Shown piece after piece: positions 1 to 7,635 of a stretch of DNA of 18,698 nucleotides. The notes under the pieces were generated by a model, which did no database searches, was not told where the DNA came from, and worked only from the letters and a program-made list of their open reading frames with translations. Source of the stretch: Deltaproteobacteria bacterium (GTDB taxonomy: Bacteria > Desulfobacterota > Desulfarculia > Adiutricales > Adiutricaceae); NCBI GenBank assembly GCA_031279155.1, contig JAITJB010000321.1, forward strand, positions 1 to 18,698, given 5' to 3'. The position numbers were made by a program, and so were the translations under genes. How positions within the stretch are numbered: position 1 is the stretch's first letter; every line of letters starts with the position of its first letter.

Positions 1-222
1 AGCCCCCCTTTAAATCTTAAAAATAGCTCTACATTAGAAATTTTAATTTCATTAAAACTTAATAAAAAATCATATATTTTTGATTTGCCAAATGAGTATA
101 TTAATAGTTTTATTATTCCGTCTATAATGATTCCATATGAAATTTTAAGCGAAATTATTGATTCCAATTCCTGCAAGCCCTTGCAACAAGTGTTAAGGGG
201 TTTTATACAGGCGACACAATGA
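1..222 (+). CDS. C-terminal fragment of unrecognised protein (open at left edge)
   Basis: Frame 1 stays open from the window edge to a TGA at 220-222, giving 73 residues. I do not recognise the family. The first ~50 residues are rich in Ile, Leu, Asn and Lys and are encoded by very AT-rich DNA. From about position 165 the base composition becomes more balanced. The stop overlaps the ATG of the next reading frame as ATGA (219-222), the arrangement of translationally coupled genes. The composition change just before that overlap could instead mark a recombination joint, in which case the last ~18 residues are not native. The start lies outside the window. Confidence 0.4.
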   Translation, partial: SPPLNLKNSSTLEILISLKLNKKSYIFDLPNEYINSFIIPSIMIPYEILSEIIDSNSCKPLQQVLRGFIQATQ

Positions 223-817
223 ATTCCGAAGAATACACTCCAGAGAAAATGCAGCACCTTTTTGTGGCTGTGGAATTGCCGGACGGCTATGCCATACAAC
301 TGGCGGACAATTCGCACGCTCCGTTTCTGGCAGCCTTAGAAATTGCCGCCGCCACGAGGTTTCCGCCAGCAACGATTCCGGATCATATCCGCTCAGACTC
401 CGTGCGGGCGACCTACTGCATGAGGCGGTTGCCAACGGCACTCTCTGGGTAGCCCTGCATACCCCACCAAAAAGTTCCGCAGAAATGCCCGCACTGCCTG
501 TGGGCTACGCTCTCTTACGTTTCATTGATGGCTTTGCTCTTTTAGCGCAAATGGATGTTCTTCCGGAGCATGGACAGAAAGGCCTTGGGACGGGGCTCAT
601 TGGGCATATCACGGACTATTTACGCGCCAGGAACGTGAACGCCCTTTATTTGACGACTTTCACGCATGTGCCTTGGAATGCGCCCTTTTATGAGAAGTGC
701 GGCTTTGCTGTCCTTTACAGAAAAGAACAACCATCCTTCATCAAGAACATACTGGAAGAAGAAAAGCAGTATGGCTTGTCTCATCGCATAGCCATGCGCC
801 TGACTCTTGTGCAATAG
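219..817 (+). pseudogene. GNAT-family N-acetyltransferase, frameshifted
   Basis: Two overlapping frames join into one GNAT protein of about 199 codons. The ATG at 219 opens the first (MNSEEYTPEKMQHLFVAVEL...), with a weak AGG ribosome site 8 bases upstream. Between about 383 and 405 the reading must drop from frame 3 to frame 2, where the protein continues as LRAGDLLHEAVANGTLWVAL and ends at the TAG at 815-817. Frame 2 holds the acetyl-CoA binding signature (GQKGLGTGLI) and the typical C-terminal stretch WNAPFYEKCGF. The substrate cannot be told. The shift equals loss of one base. It overlaps the preceding reading frame by four bases. Family assignment is firm; whether the frameshift is biological or a sequencing error cannot be decided here. 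Confidence 0.75.
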
Positions 818-1000
818 CGCTTTCATTGTTGTTAGCTTCTTTAATTTTTGCCTCTTGGGGTTTTATGCGCGACACTTGCTGCCGTACCTTGCGACACTTA
901 TTTTCTGACATGGCCAGAAAGGGCCCCCGTGAATCGGTGCGGAGCTATGGTAAGCGTAAAATGACGGGTAATAAGTTGAAGCGCCCGGCTTTCCTGCCAT

Positions 1001-1030
1001 AAAAAAGACAAAAGCCCCCGAAGGGTCCTG
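1001..1030 (-). terminator. putative terminator after repA-like remnant
   Basis: Read on the minus strand, a short GC hairpin (GACCC, loop TTCG, GGGGC, with one A-G mismatch) is followed by a T-rich tail (TTTTGTCTTTTTT). It sits 24 bases past the stop of the repA-like gene. The stem is short, so this is tentative. The surrounding stretch 818-1053 shows no convincing gene. Confidence 0.4.
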
Positions 1031-1053
1031 TCACGCGTCATGCAGCGCGACGA

Positions 1054-1740
1054 TCATCTGCGAGCTTCCTGACCGGGACTGTATCCCGACGGGTAGCCCA
1101 GAGTTTCGTTGGCCTGGCGCTGGGCTTCGTCAGGCGGAATGCCTTGAAGCACCAACTCCCCCCATTTGCGGTTCCAGGCAAGAGTGCGCTGCTCACGGCT
1201 TTCATCGCTTCGGACAAAGGGCAGACGGAAGTTGTGTCTGGATGGTGATTTGAAGGGACCACGCAAGCGCTGCATCAAGTCAGACAACTTTTTGTTCATC
1301 TTCTGCGCTTTGCGGCGCAATCGTTCCGATGCCCGCGCACGCTCCCGGTGCAACATAGGGGCAAGCCCCAGCGCCTCAAAAAGAGCTTCTGTCACAATGC
1401 CAATGGCCCGGCAGCCGAAATACGCACCTTCCTCGTTCTGCCGCCGTGGCTGTTTCACCCGCATGAATCCGGCTTCTTTGAGTAGTACTATAGCCCGCTC
1501 GCAACGCCGCTGACCGATGCCGGAATCGCGCACAATGGTTCGCATGTCGATGTCGATGAAGCCGCTCGCCGGGGTGGGAGAGCCGAGGCACATGGAAGCC
1601 AGATCCAGGTGCCGGAAGATTACTTCCAGCACGATCTGGCAGGCCTCGCGCCGCTCGCTGCGGATTTGTCTACCGGTTCCGTGAAGCGCCGGGCATTTGG
1701 CCGGATGAAAATACCAGGCTTTGGTCCGCTCTGCTGCGAG
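1054..1740 (-). pseudogene. IncFII-like plasmid replication initiator (RepA family), N-terminally truncated
   Basis: The frame reads from about 1740 to the stop at 1054, starting ...KAWYFHPAKCPALHGTGRQI. A GTG at 1632 is an internal start candidate, but clearly family-like sequence lies upstream of it. From memory of IncFII RepA proteins, the pattern matches: a helix-turn-helix-like stretch (SGIGQRRCERAIVLLKEAGF), then a segment ending ALFEALGL, then an Arg/Lys-rich helix (RERARASERLRRKAQ). Such proteins start plasmid replication at an adjacent origin and are about 280 residues long. Here only about 228 codons remain. The frame upstream is closed by a TAG at 1801-1803, and no good start exists between. 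The missing N-terminus is replaced by the DUF1016 gene read in another frame. No iterons or origin were recognised nearby. Probably a non-functional plasmid remnant. Confidence 0.6.
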
Positions 1741-2054
1741 TGAGAGAATACTGTGATTTGGGCCAACGCCGTTGGCCCAATTGGTAATGCCTTGTATTCT
1801 CTATAAAAAGCGAGCATCCGCTTGAGATTTCTTTCTGAGAAACCTTTGACTTCCGGCAGTTCGTTACGGATATCTAAAGCTAGCCGTTGAATGACTTTCG
1901 CTCCCCAGCCCTCGGTATCACGTTGTTCATCAATAATGTGACCTACTTCCCAATACATAAAAAGCATTTCCGCATTGGCGGACAGGGTCGCCCGAATTTG
2001 TGCCTGGCGGATGCGGTCTTTTATTTCTTTCAGCAATGCCGGATAATTATTCAT
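1620..2054 (-). CDS. DUF1016/YhcG-type N-terminal domain protein, truncated hybrid ORF
   Basis: The ATG at 2054 is preceded by a GGGAAAG ribosome site. The protein (MNNYPALLKEIKDRIRQAQ...) shows the DUF1016 N-terminal pattern: a helical start, MYWEVGHIIDE, and GFSERNLKRMLAFYREY at about residues 76-92. Full-length YhcG-type proteins are about 330-380 residues with a C-terminal PD-(D/E)xK nuclease domain; this one has 144 residues. From about residue 104 the frame runs out of phase through repA sequence, so the last ~40 residues are probably nonsense and the nuclease domain is gone. The upstream gene ends at 2056 and the start at 2054 follows immediately (TAGCATG), so the two were probably coupled. 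DUF1016 genes are often found with restriction-modification and mobile loci. Probably inactive. Confidence 0.65.
   Translation of the reverse strand: MNNYPALLKEIKDRIRQAQIRATLSANAEMLFMYWEVGHIIDEQRDTEGWGAKVIQRLALDIRNELPEVKGFSERNLKRMLAFYREYKALPIGPTALAQITVFSHSQQSGPKPGIFIRPNARRFTEPVDKSAASGARPARSCWK
1758..1780. repeat. perfect inverted repeat at the DUF1016/repA junction
   Basis: Two 10-base arms (TTGGGCCAAC and GTTGGCCCAA) flank a three-base centre. The repeat lies where the DUF1016 reading frame and the truncated repA frame overlap, within ~15 bases of the inferred fusion point. No T-run follows on either strand, so a terminator role is unlikely. It may be a recombination or deletion end point, or simply part of the coding sequence. 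Confidence 0.6.
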
Positions 2055-2055
2055 G

Positions 2056-2382
2056 CTACTTTCCCATAAACTTATGTAGAAGCCGCGCTTCCAGCGCCTT
2101 ACGTTCTTTGCGGCCACGCCCGATTCTGCGGGCATGGTGGCGGGCGGTTTTCTTTTGCTTCGAGAGCTGCCAATATTGCCGTCCGTCTTTTCCCATATCC
2201 CAGACGTTGCTGAGTTGGTTCACAGAGACGGGCAGATTGCCATCCTCGTCATCCAGAGAAGAAGAAGTCAGTGCCGTCCGCTCATGAGCTCGCCAGCGAC
2301 GGTGCCAGATTCTTTTATCATCCTTCTCGCTACGGCAAGTTGTCCAGCCCATAATCGGTTTTTTGCGAACACTGCGGCTCAT
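2056..2382 (-). CDS. small basic protein of unknown function
   Basis: This frame of 108 residues starts MSRSVRKKPIMGWTTC and ends LLHKFMGK. I chose the ATG at 2382 because a clear GAGGGAAG ribosome site lies just upstream; an in-frame ATG 12 codons earlier (2418) has none. The protein is rich in Arg and Lys, has no membrane segment or signal peptide, and contains a Trp-rich middle (RIWHRRWRAHE and SNVWDMGKDG). I do not recognise the family with certainty. Its stop is separated from the next ATG by one base (TAGCATG), so it and the DUF1016 gene were probably translated together. It is the only gene of the left region that looks complete. Confidence 0.6.
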   Translation of the reverse strand: MSRSVRKKPIMGWTTCRSEKDDKRIWHRRWRAHERTALTSSSLDDEDGNLPVSVNQLSNVWDMGKDGRQYWQLSKQKKTARHHARRIGRGRKERKALEARLLHKFMGK

Positions 2383-2459
2383 GATGCTTCCCTCATCCAC
2401 ATATATTAAGACGTTCACCCATTACATTTCGCTGGATAAGCAACGGCGCAGACGTAGCG

Positions 2460-3229
2460 CTAAACTTCAACCAGACATCCGTAATTATCAAAAGCCCCTG
2501 CACTTTCATAGCCCCCGGAACGGCGGGGGTACCCCAACTGATTGGAAATAATCTGAGTTTTCCCCACGCGCTGAGTGTCACATTCATGGGTATGCCCATA
2601 TATCCACAGGTCAGGCTCATATGTTTCAATATAGCTGCCCATTTCGTATGAGACAAATGCCGGTTCCAGCGGGCTCAACAGATATTGAGATCTGGGGTTT
2701 ATGACCGGCGCATGATGGGTGATGATGATATTGGGGCCAGGTCGTTGCGTCCCATACCAGCGCTCCAGGGCGGCAATAAATTGCTGATGCTGCTCAACAC
2801 TGTATTCTGGGGTGAATAGCCCCTCATCGTTAAGGATATACCGAAAATCGTTCAAAGCGGTTTCCGCATGGCGCATTGCTGCCGTATTGCCGGATCTGAA
2901 GCTCGTCCACATTGTCCCGCCGAAGAAGTTCACGCCATCAATGGCAATACCCTCATCACGCAGAAAATATACCTGCGGCAAGCTTTCCGCCAGCCAGGCT
3001 CTGAATTCTTCTTCATTCTCCCGCATAGGCATGCGCGTGTAATATTCATGGTTCCCGGCGACGAACAGAACAGGCTTTTCCCAACCGCTCAGCAGTTTTT
3101 CCAACGGTGTGAAATCTCTAAAGGTAATGATGTCGCCAGCCAGTACCAGGAGGTCTCCGTCGATATCCGGCGGCAGCTCCAGTCATGTTTGAATTCAAGA
3201 TGCAAATCTCTATAGTTAATGATTTTCAT
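2460..3229 (-). pseudogene. calcineurin-like metallophosphoesterase, frameshifted
   Basis: Two minus-strand frames join into a phosphoesterase of about 256 residues. The first starts at the ATG at 3229 (MKIINYRDLHLEF...) and keeps the metal-binding DLH motif. Near 3180 one base appears to be missing: after HDW the protein continues in the next frame as LPPDIDGDLLVLAGDII, carrying the GD motif, then GNHEYY, ITHHAP and GHTHE, ending at the TAG at 2460. All five family motifs are present across the two frames. The residue before the first Asp, usually Ser, is Arg. Proteins of this fold hydrolyse phosphomonoesters or diesters with two metal ions; the substrate is unknown. An intact second part could still be translated from a later start, but it would lack the first metal ligands. 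Confidence 0.75.
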
Positions 3230-3403
3230 ACTTTCGTGTCCGGAAAGAGTGGATTTTTTCCGACGTATTTTCCAGCCCTTTCTTAGATATTTTATTGCCT
3301 CCAGGGTGGACACGCAATCGCATTTTTATTGGACACCCCTCGCATTTTATAACTCTCCTTGATATAGCTGACCTTGCACTAACTTTTTACAATCAAGGAA
3401 ACC

Positions 3404-3855
3404 ATGAACAGAATCAACGTAATATGCCTTGGTGTCCGTGACATTGTGAAGGCGCGGGCCTTCTACCGTGACGGCCTGGGCTTTACCACGCCTAACAATG
3501 AAGAAAAACCGGATGTGGTCTTTTTCAGCAACGGCGGCACGAAGCTCGAACTGTTTCCTTGGCGGAGTTGGCCAAAGACATCAACGACATCAATCTTCCG
3601 GCAATCGGCACCGGGTTCGGCGGCATCACCCTTGCCTTCAATGCCAAAACCAAAGAGGAAGCGGATGCCATTTTCGCCAAGGTGGAGAGCCTGGGCGGCA
3701 GGATCGTCAAACGTCCGGAAATGGCCTTTTGGGGAGGCTACAGCGGCTATATCCAGGACCTGGACGGCTATTACTGGGAAATAGCTTACTGGGACGGTTG
3801 GCGGTTCGATGCGAACGATATGCTGATCATTGATGAGCAGCTCTTTGACGAGTAA
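3404..3855 (+). pseudogene. VOC (glyoxalase/bleomycin-resistance fold) protein, frameshifted
   Basis: The ATG at 3404 follows a good ribosome site (AAGGAAACC). The N-terminus (MNRINVICLGVRDIVKARAF) has the classic VOC beta-alpha start. Around 3555-3560 the frame changes by the loss of one base: ...GTKLELFP continues as LAELAKDINDINL in the neighbouring frame. The protein then ends with the family's C-terminal pattern (GYSGYIQDLDGYYWEIAYW), including the conserved Glu, and a TAA at 3853-3855. The restored protein would have about 150 residues, normal for a single VOC unit. These proteins bind a metal and act on small molecules; the substrate is unknown. A weak promoter may lie at 3359-3393 (TTGATA, then TACAAT with an overlong spacer). 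Confidence 0.75.
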
Positions 3856-3904
3856 ATTCTACAACGACTTGTAGTTAAGTTGAGCAATGAGTCTACAAAA
3901 GTAC

Positions 3905-4977
3905 CTATCTAGAGATGGATTTGGAATAATTTACTCTAATAATATCTCCGAATAACTTCATTGACGAACTATACATTATTTCTATGTGCTTTTTTGTGAG
4001 ATCATCAACCACTCCATCGCTAAAGCTCATGATACTCACACTTTTCTTGCCTATCTCCGGTGAGTTTATCATCAAACACCCAAGGCATTCAGCCATTTTT
4101 TCACAATTATCATAATTTTGCTTTAAGCATACATTTGCTAGAAACCGACAAGTCTATACATTGTAAACCAAAGTTACATGCAGAATCTTCAAATAAAAAT
4201 GAATCTTCAATTAATTTGCCAACATTAAATGCAATATAATTGCTTTTAATAGTATTTTTGTCTTTTTTATATATTTCTTACAATATCCAAGTTTTTATCT
4301 TTATTGTTCTTTGACTTGTAATATTCAAAGAAATATTGGTAATTGCTTGTTTTGTTTTCATAATAGGAAACGATTTCGATATAGAGCGACATGAAATAAG
4401 GCTAATGTATATATATTGAAAAAATTTTTCATATTTATTTCTTATGGCCCCTTTTTGATCTACAACCCAATTAAAATTGGATAGTGATTCTGGATTATGC
4501 TCTGCATAATATGGTATTATTTTTTCTATTAGGTCACATATCAAATACACTTGTAGCATATACTGATAATATTCCTGATTGGATATTGCATCTGAAGTTT
4601 AAATAATTTCAGAGTAATGGGCAATATTCTCTTTCTCTGTTCCGCCATAAACAGTTATAGCATTCTTCATATTGTTTTTATGTCTTAGAAATTTATCATT
4701 ATTAATATGGTGCGTTGGCGCTGCTAAAATGTGCAGAGTATACCCAATCGTGCTTAAATTTGCCAAAAACTCCATATAATGTTTTGACTCATCAGTCCTA
4801 TTTCGTTTCTTGAACTCTTCACTGATGTCCACACCACAACTTGTTTTTAGCTTATTAAGCGCATATTCAAGATCTTCAAGCGAATTATCAGGAACAACCA
4901 ATGCGCCAACGCTACTCCAGCTATTCGGATTCGTTGACTCAAAAAAAAACTCCAGATTCATCTATAAAAATATGCAT
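3905..4977 (-). pseudogene. DUF3800-type protein, heavily broken
   Basis: The fragments line up into one protein of about 355 residues. The start is the ATG at 4977 after AGGA: MHIFIDESG, the hallmark N-terminus of DUF3800. In a run of nine T (4941-4949 on plus, as A) one base too many shifts the frame; the protein goes on as ESTNPNSWSSVGALVVPD in the frame read to 4599. There an in-frame TAA interrupts it (4599-4601), and the same frame continues with YYQYMLQVYLICDLIEK and NWVVDQKG. Further shifts near 4390 and 4270 lead through IEIVSYYENK to NYIAFNVGKLIED and NFGLQCIDL, the usual C-terminal DUF3800 motif region. A last shift near 4135 leads to the end at 3905. The DNA is very AT-rich, unlike its neighbours. 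DUF3800 genes are common on phages and other mobile elements; their function is not established. Confidence 0.7.
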
Positions 4978-5064
4978 AAATATCCTAATAGTGTGACAGC
5001 GATCAGCGTCTTAGGCTAAAGATTTCTGTTGCTATACTTTTCCAATATCATCCAGAAACACCTT

Positions 5065-5205
5065 TTACAACATACCGTCATTACAGATATTTTTCCGGAT
5101 ATTGACAAAACCGCTTTCGCCAAATAGTATTATATCTTCGATATTTGGGACGTACCTGTCCATCCCCTTGGGGACGCCAAAAATTTCAAAGAATAAAAGA
5201 GACAT
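5065..5205 (-). other. possible remnant reading frame upstream of the DUF3800 gene
   Basis: A 46-codon minus-strand frame contains protein-like sequence (GVPKGMDRYVPNIEDII, FGESGFVNIRKNI). After its TAA the same frame continues for ten more codons (KVFLDDIGKV) to a second stop. Its apparent ATG lies inside the terminator hairpin at 5200-5247, and there is no ribosome site. It is more likely the tail of a lost gene cut at about 5205 than a real start. The family is not recognised. Confidence 0.25.
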
Positions 5206-5247
5206 AAAAAAAACCCGCAAACCCGGGTTTTTTTATGTCTTTTTTTT
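5200..5247. terminator. strong, probably bidirectional terminator
   Basis: Arms AGACAT-A8-CCCG (5200-5217) and CGGG-T7-ATGTCT (5224-5240) form a 17-pair stem with one bulged A and the loop CAAACC. Seven T follow on the plus strand (5241-5247). On the minus strand the T8 of the stem serves as the U-tract. It abuts the methyltransferase stop (5246-5248) and so ends the flagellar operon. It also marks the border between the degraded left region and the intact right region. Confidence 0.85.
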
Positions 5248-5923
5248 AGGCTCGTTGGGCCACTAACCATGACCAATAGTAGTCTTTGTCAACTACCTTC
5301 TCGCAATAGCCTTTGGCCCGTTTGTCTACGATAAATTTAACTTCATAGCCCAAAGAGGCCAAAAAGTCCCAAACCTCTTTTTTTGACCAGCGATTCCAGT
5401 ACCCCTTAAGGTGGTTGAAGTCGGGATCGAGATAGCCGTCGGTCTCGTAGGTAATGACCGTCATGGGTCCAAAATTATCACGGATAATTATTAAGCTTGC
5501 GCCTGTTTGGCTTAAGCGGTCCAAAGGGGCCCGGAAATCAGGGTTAAAGGAGAGGGTATTAATGACTACGGCCACGTCAAAACTAAGACCGCGCAGATAA
5601 CTTACGTCGCCCAAAATAATTTTAGCGGGATCAAAGCCTTTCTTTTTAAAAGCCGCTCTAGCTAATTTGACCATCTTGGGGCTAGAATCTAAGCCAAAAT
5701 AATCGGCGTTAATCTGGCGGCTTTTTAGCGAATAAATAAAATGCCCGCCGCCGCAGCCAACGTCTAGGAGCCTAAAGTTAGAGCTTTTTTGGTATAAGCC
5801 GACAAGCTCGGCGCCCTGGGCCGCGCAGTCCATTTCAGGGATCAGATCTAAGGCCCTTTGGCGACAAAGTCGCCTTAAGGCGACCGAATGCTCCCAGATA
5901 TTTAAGGCCGGATCCGGAATCAC
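5246..5923 (-). CDS. class I SAM-dependent methyltransferase, last gene of the fliFGH operon
   Basis: The 225-residue protein has the Rossmann methyltransferase core: motif I RLLDVGCGGGHF (residues 51-62) binds S-adenosylmethionine, YFGLDSSPKMV (75-85) supplies the acidic residue after strand 2, and ILGDVSYL (103-110) is the next strand. The C-terminal ~90 residues, with several Trp and Tyr, probably form the substrate site. There is no signal peptide or membrane segment. The start is a GTG at 5923 that overlaps the fliH stop as GTGA, so translation is probably coupled to fliH. The substrate is unknown. Its place in a flagellar operon, where fliI is usual, suggests methylation of a flagellar or chemotaxis component, but a chance neighbour is possible. 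It does not resemble CheR or the flagellin lysine methylase FliB as I know them. Confidence 0.85.
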   Translation of the reverse strand: MIPDPALNIWEHSVALRRLCRQRALDLIPEMDCAAQGAELVGLYQKSSNFRLLDVGCGGGHFIYSLKSRQINADYFGLDSSPKMVKLARAAFKKKGFDPAKIILGDVSYLRGLSFDVAVVINTLSFNPDFRAPLDRLSQTGASLIIIRDNFGPMTVITYETDGYLDPDFNHLKGYWNRWSKKEVWDFLASLGYEVKFIVDKRAKGYCEKVVDKDYYWSWLVAQRA

Positions 5924-7635
5924 GTGGCGGCCTCAGGTGGCGTAGGGACCTTGGGGGCAATAGGGTTATCAGGATTATTAATATTATCGATATTTCCGGC
6001 CTCATTAGCTATAGGAGCCTTAGGCAAATCAGGGAGCGAAACTGCCGGGGTTTCCGCAGCTGCCGTAACTTCCGTAGCTACCGGGGCTACAGGGGCTGCC
6101 GCAGCTTCCGTAGCTGCCGGGGGCATAGACTCCTTAGGCTCGGCCGCAGCGTTTTTTACTTGGGCCTGGCCTGCGGCCTCTGGGCTTTCATTGGGGAGTT
6201 CGGCAATAAGACCTCGGTCGAGGGCCTCCTTGAGGGCCCCCATAATCCTCTCGCGGCGGTTTTTAATGGTCGCATCTAACCTACCGGCGTCAGATTCCAT
6301 GACCAGATCGCCGGGACCTAAGGCCTCGTCGGGGACAAATTCGATGTTGACTAAGCCGTCGAGCTTATCTCTAAGTTTTAACCTGGCCGCCTCAACTTCG
6401 GCTAAATCTTCTGGACGCAATCGGAAAACGGCCCGGTGGGCTTTTTGGAGGTATTCCACGCAGGCCTCAAAGGCCCCGGCGGCTAAGCCCCGGCCATTTT
6501 CAATTTCTTTATTGACAATAGCCTGGGCCGCTTCCACGGCCAAAGTTACCATGAAGGGCGCTTTTTTCTGCCAAAGCTGATGCCAAATCCCGCCTATCTT
6601 ACTGGCGGCGGCAAAAAAACCCTCAGCTTTTTTTAGTACTTCTGAGCGACCTATCTCTAAGCCCTCAGATAGGCCTTTTTTTAGGCCTTCGGCCTGGCCC
6701 TTTTCGGTCATTTGGGCTAAAACGGCTTGCGATTCCTCTTTAAACTTAGCTTCCAATTCCGTCCGCTTGTTTAATAATTCGGCTTCTAGTTTATCGAGCT
6801 GAGCTTTTTGGTTATTTAGAGAATTTCTTAAGTTTTCAAGCTCTTGGCTCTGGGCCGTAAGTTCGGCTTGTTTGGCTAGATTTTCCTTTTGGGAGGCTTC
6901 TAAGGCTTGACGCTCACTATCGATCGTAGCCGCCTTGGCTTTGGCCTCAGAAATTATAGCCTCAGCTTGGCTTTTAGCTTTTGCCCTTTCCTCTTCGGCC
7001 TCTTGATTGACCTTATCCATTAGCTCTTTTGAGAGATCGGCGCAATCAGCCTTGGTCGCCTCAATCATCTGGTCCTTAAGTCTTCGGCCTTGATCGAAGG
7101 CCGTAAAAACTATCTCCTTGGCCTTTTTGTTGGCCCTATCTAAGGTGTTGATGATGTTAGCGTCTCTGAGATCTAGATCCTTATAGGCGAAGTCGGCCTC
7201 GGGGGCCGGCCTCTCCATTTCTTTATATTCCTGTTTGGTTTCAATCTTGCCGGGATCAAAGGGCCTAAAGAGATAGCCTAAAGAGGGTCCGCCTAGATCG
7301 ACTTCCGAACCAGATGAATTATTGGTAATTTGACTTTTTTCAAAGGTATTTTTTGGGGATTTGGGTTTTCCTTCTTGGCTCTGGTTAAAATCAGCTCCAT
7401 GTTGCCCGGGCTTAGCTGCGTCGTTATGTTCGCCCTTAGGCGCGTCCTTAGCTGCGGGCCTAGCTTTGGGCTTACTAAAGTCTTCAAAGGTAGCTGTTTT
7501 GGGCACAAAAGATGGGGGCGCCTGGCTTTCTTTGACTCCAAAGGTCTGGACATCGAAGCCATCGACTTTTAGCGGCGAGTCATCTAACAGCTGACCTTTA
7601 AATAATAGCCTCTCAGACAAACTGATCGCCTCCAT
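5920..7635 (-). CDS. fliH: FliH, unusually long flagellar export ATPase regulator
   Basis: FliH binds the export ATPase FliI and holds it at the flagellar type III export gate. This protein has 571 residues, about twice the usual 230-280. The first ~170 residues are polar and probably disordered. A long Glu/Lys/Ala/Gln-rich coiled coil spans about 190-310. The family's glycine ladder follows, with Gly at 313, 317, 321, 325 and 329 (GxxxG repeats). The FliH/YscL domain spans about 335-475 and includes the conserved LGPGDLVMESDAGRLDATI (439-457). The last ~90 residues form an Ala/Pro/Glu-rich tail with repeated AAA and PVAPVATE units. The ATG at 7635 overlaps the end of fliG by 23 bases, and its stop overlaps the next start by four. 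The FliH assignment is well supported by domain and position; the purpose of the extensions is unknown. Confidence 0.88.
   Translation of the reverse strand: MEAISLSERLLFKGQLLDDSPLKVDGFDVQTFGVKESQAPPSFVPKTATFEDFSKPKARPAAKDAPKGEHNDAAKPGQHGADFNQSQEGKPKSPKNTFEKSQITNNSSGSEVDLGGPSLGYLFRPFDPGKIETKQEYKEMERPAPEADFAYKDLDLRDANIINTLDRANKKAKEIVFTAFDQGRRLKDQMIEATKADCADLSKELMDKVNQEAEEERAKAKSQAEAIISEAKAKAATIDSERQALEASQKENLAKQAELTAQSQELENLRNSLNNQKAQLDKLEAELLNKRTELEAKFKEESQAVLAQMTEKGQAEGLKKGLSEGLEIGRSEVLKKAEGFFAAASKIGGIWHQLWQKKAPFMVTLAVEAAQAIVNKEIENGRGLAAGAFEACVEYLQKAHRAVFRLRPEDLAEVEAARLKLRDKLDGLVNIEFVPDEALGPGDLVMESDAGRLDATIKNRRERIMGALKEALDRGLIAELPNESPEAAGQAQVKNAAAEPKESMPPAATEAAAAPVAPVATEVTAAAETPAVSLPDLPKAPIANEAGNIDNINNPDNPIAPKVPTPPEAAT

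Noticed and set aside
5924..6580. Long plus-strand open frame opposite fliH, 218 codons
   Set aside because: It is a mirror of the Ala/Pro-rich fliH tail, has no ribosome site and no family pattern.
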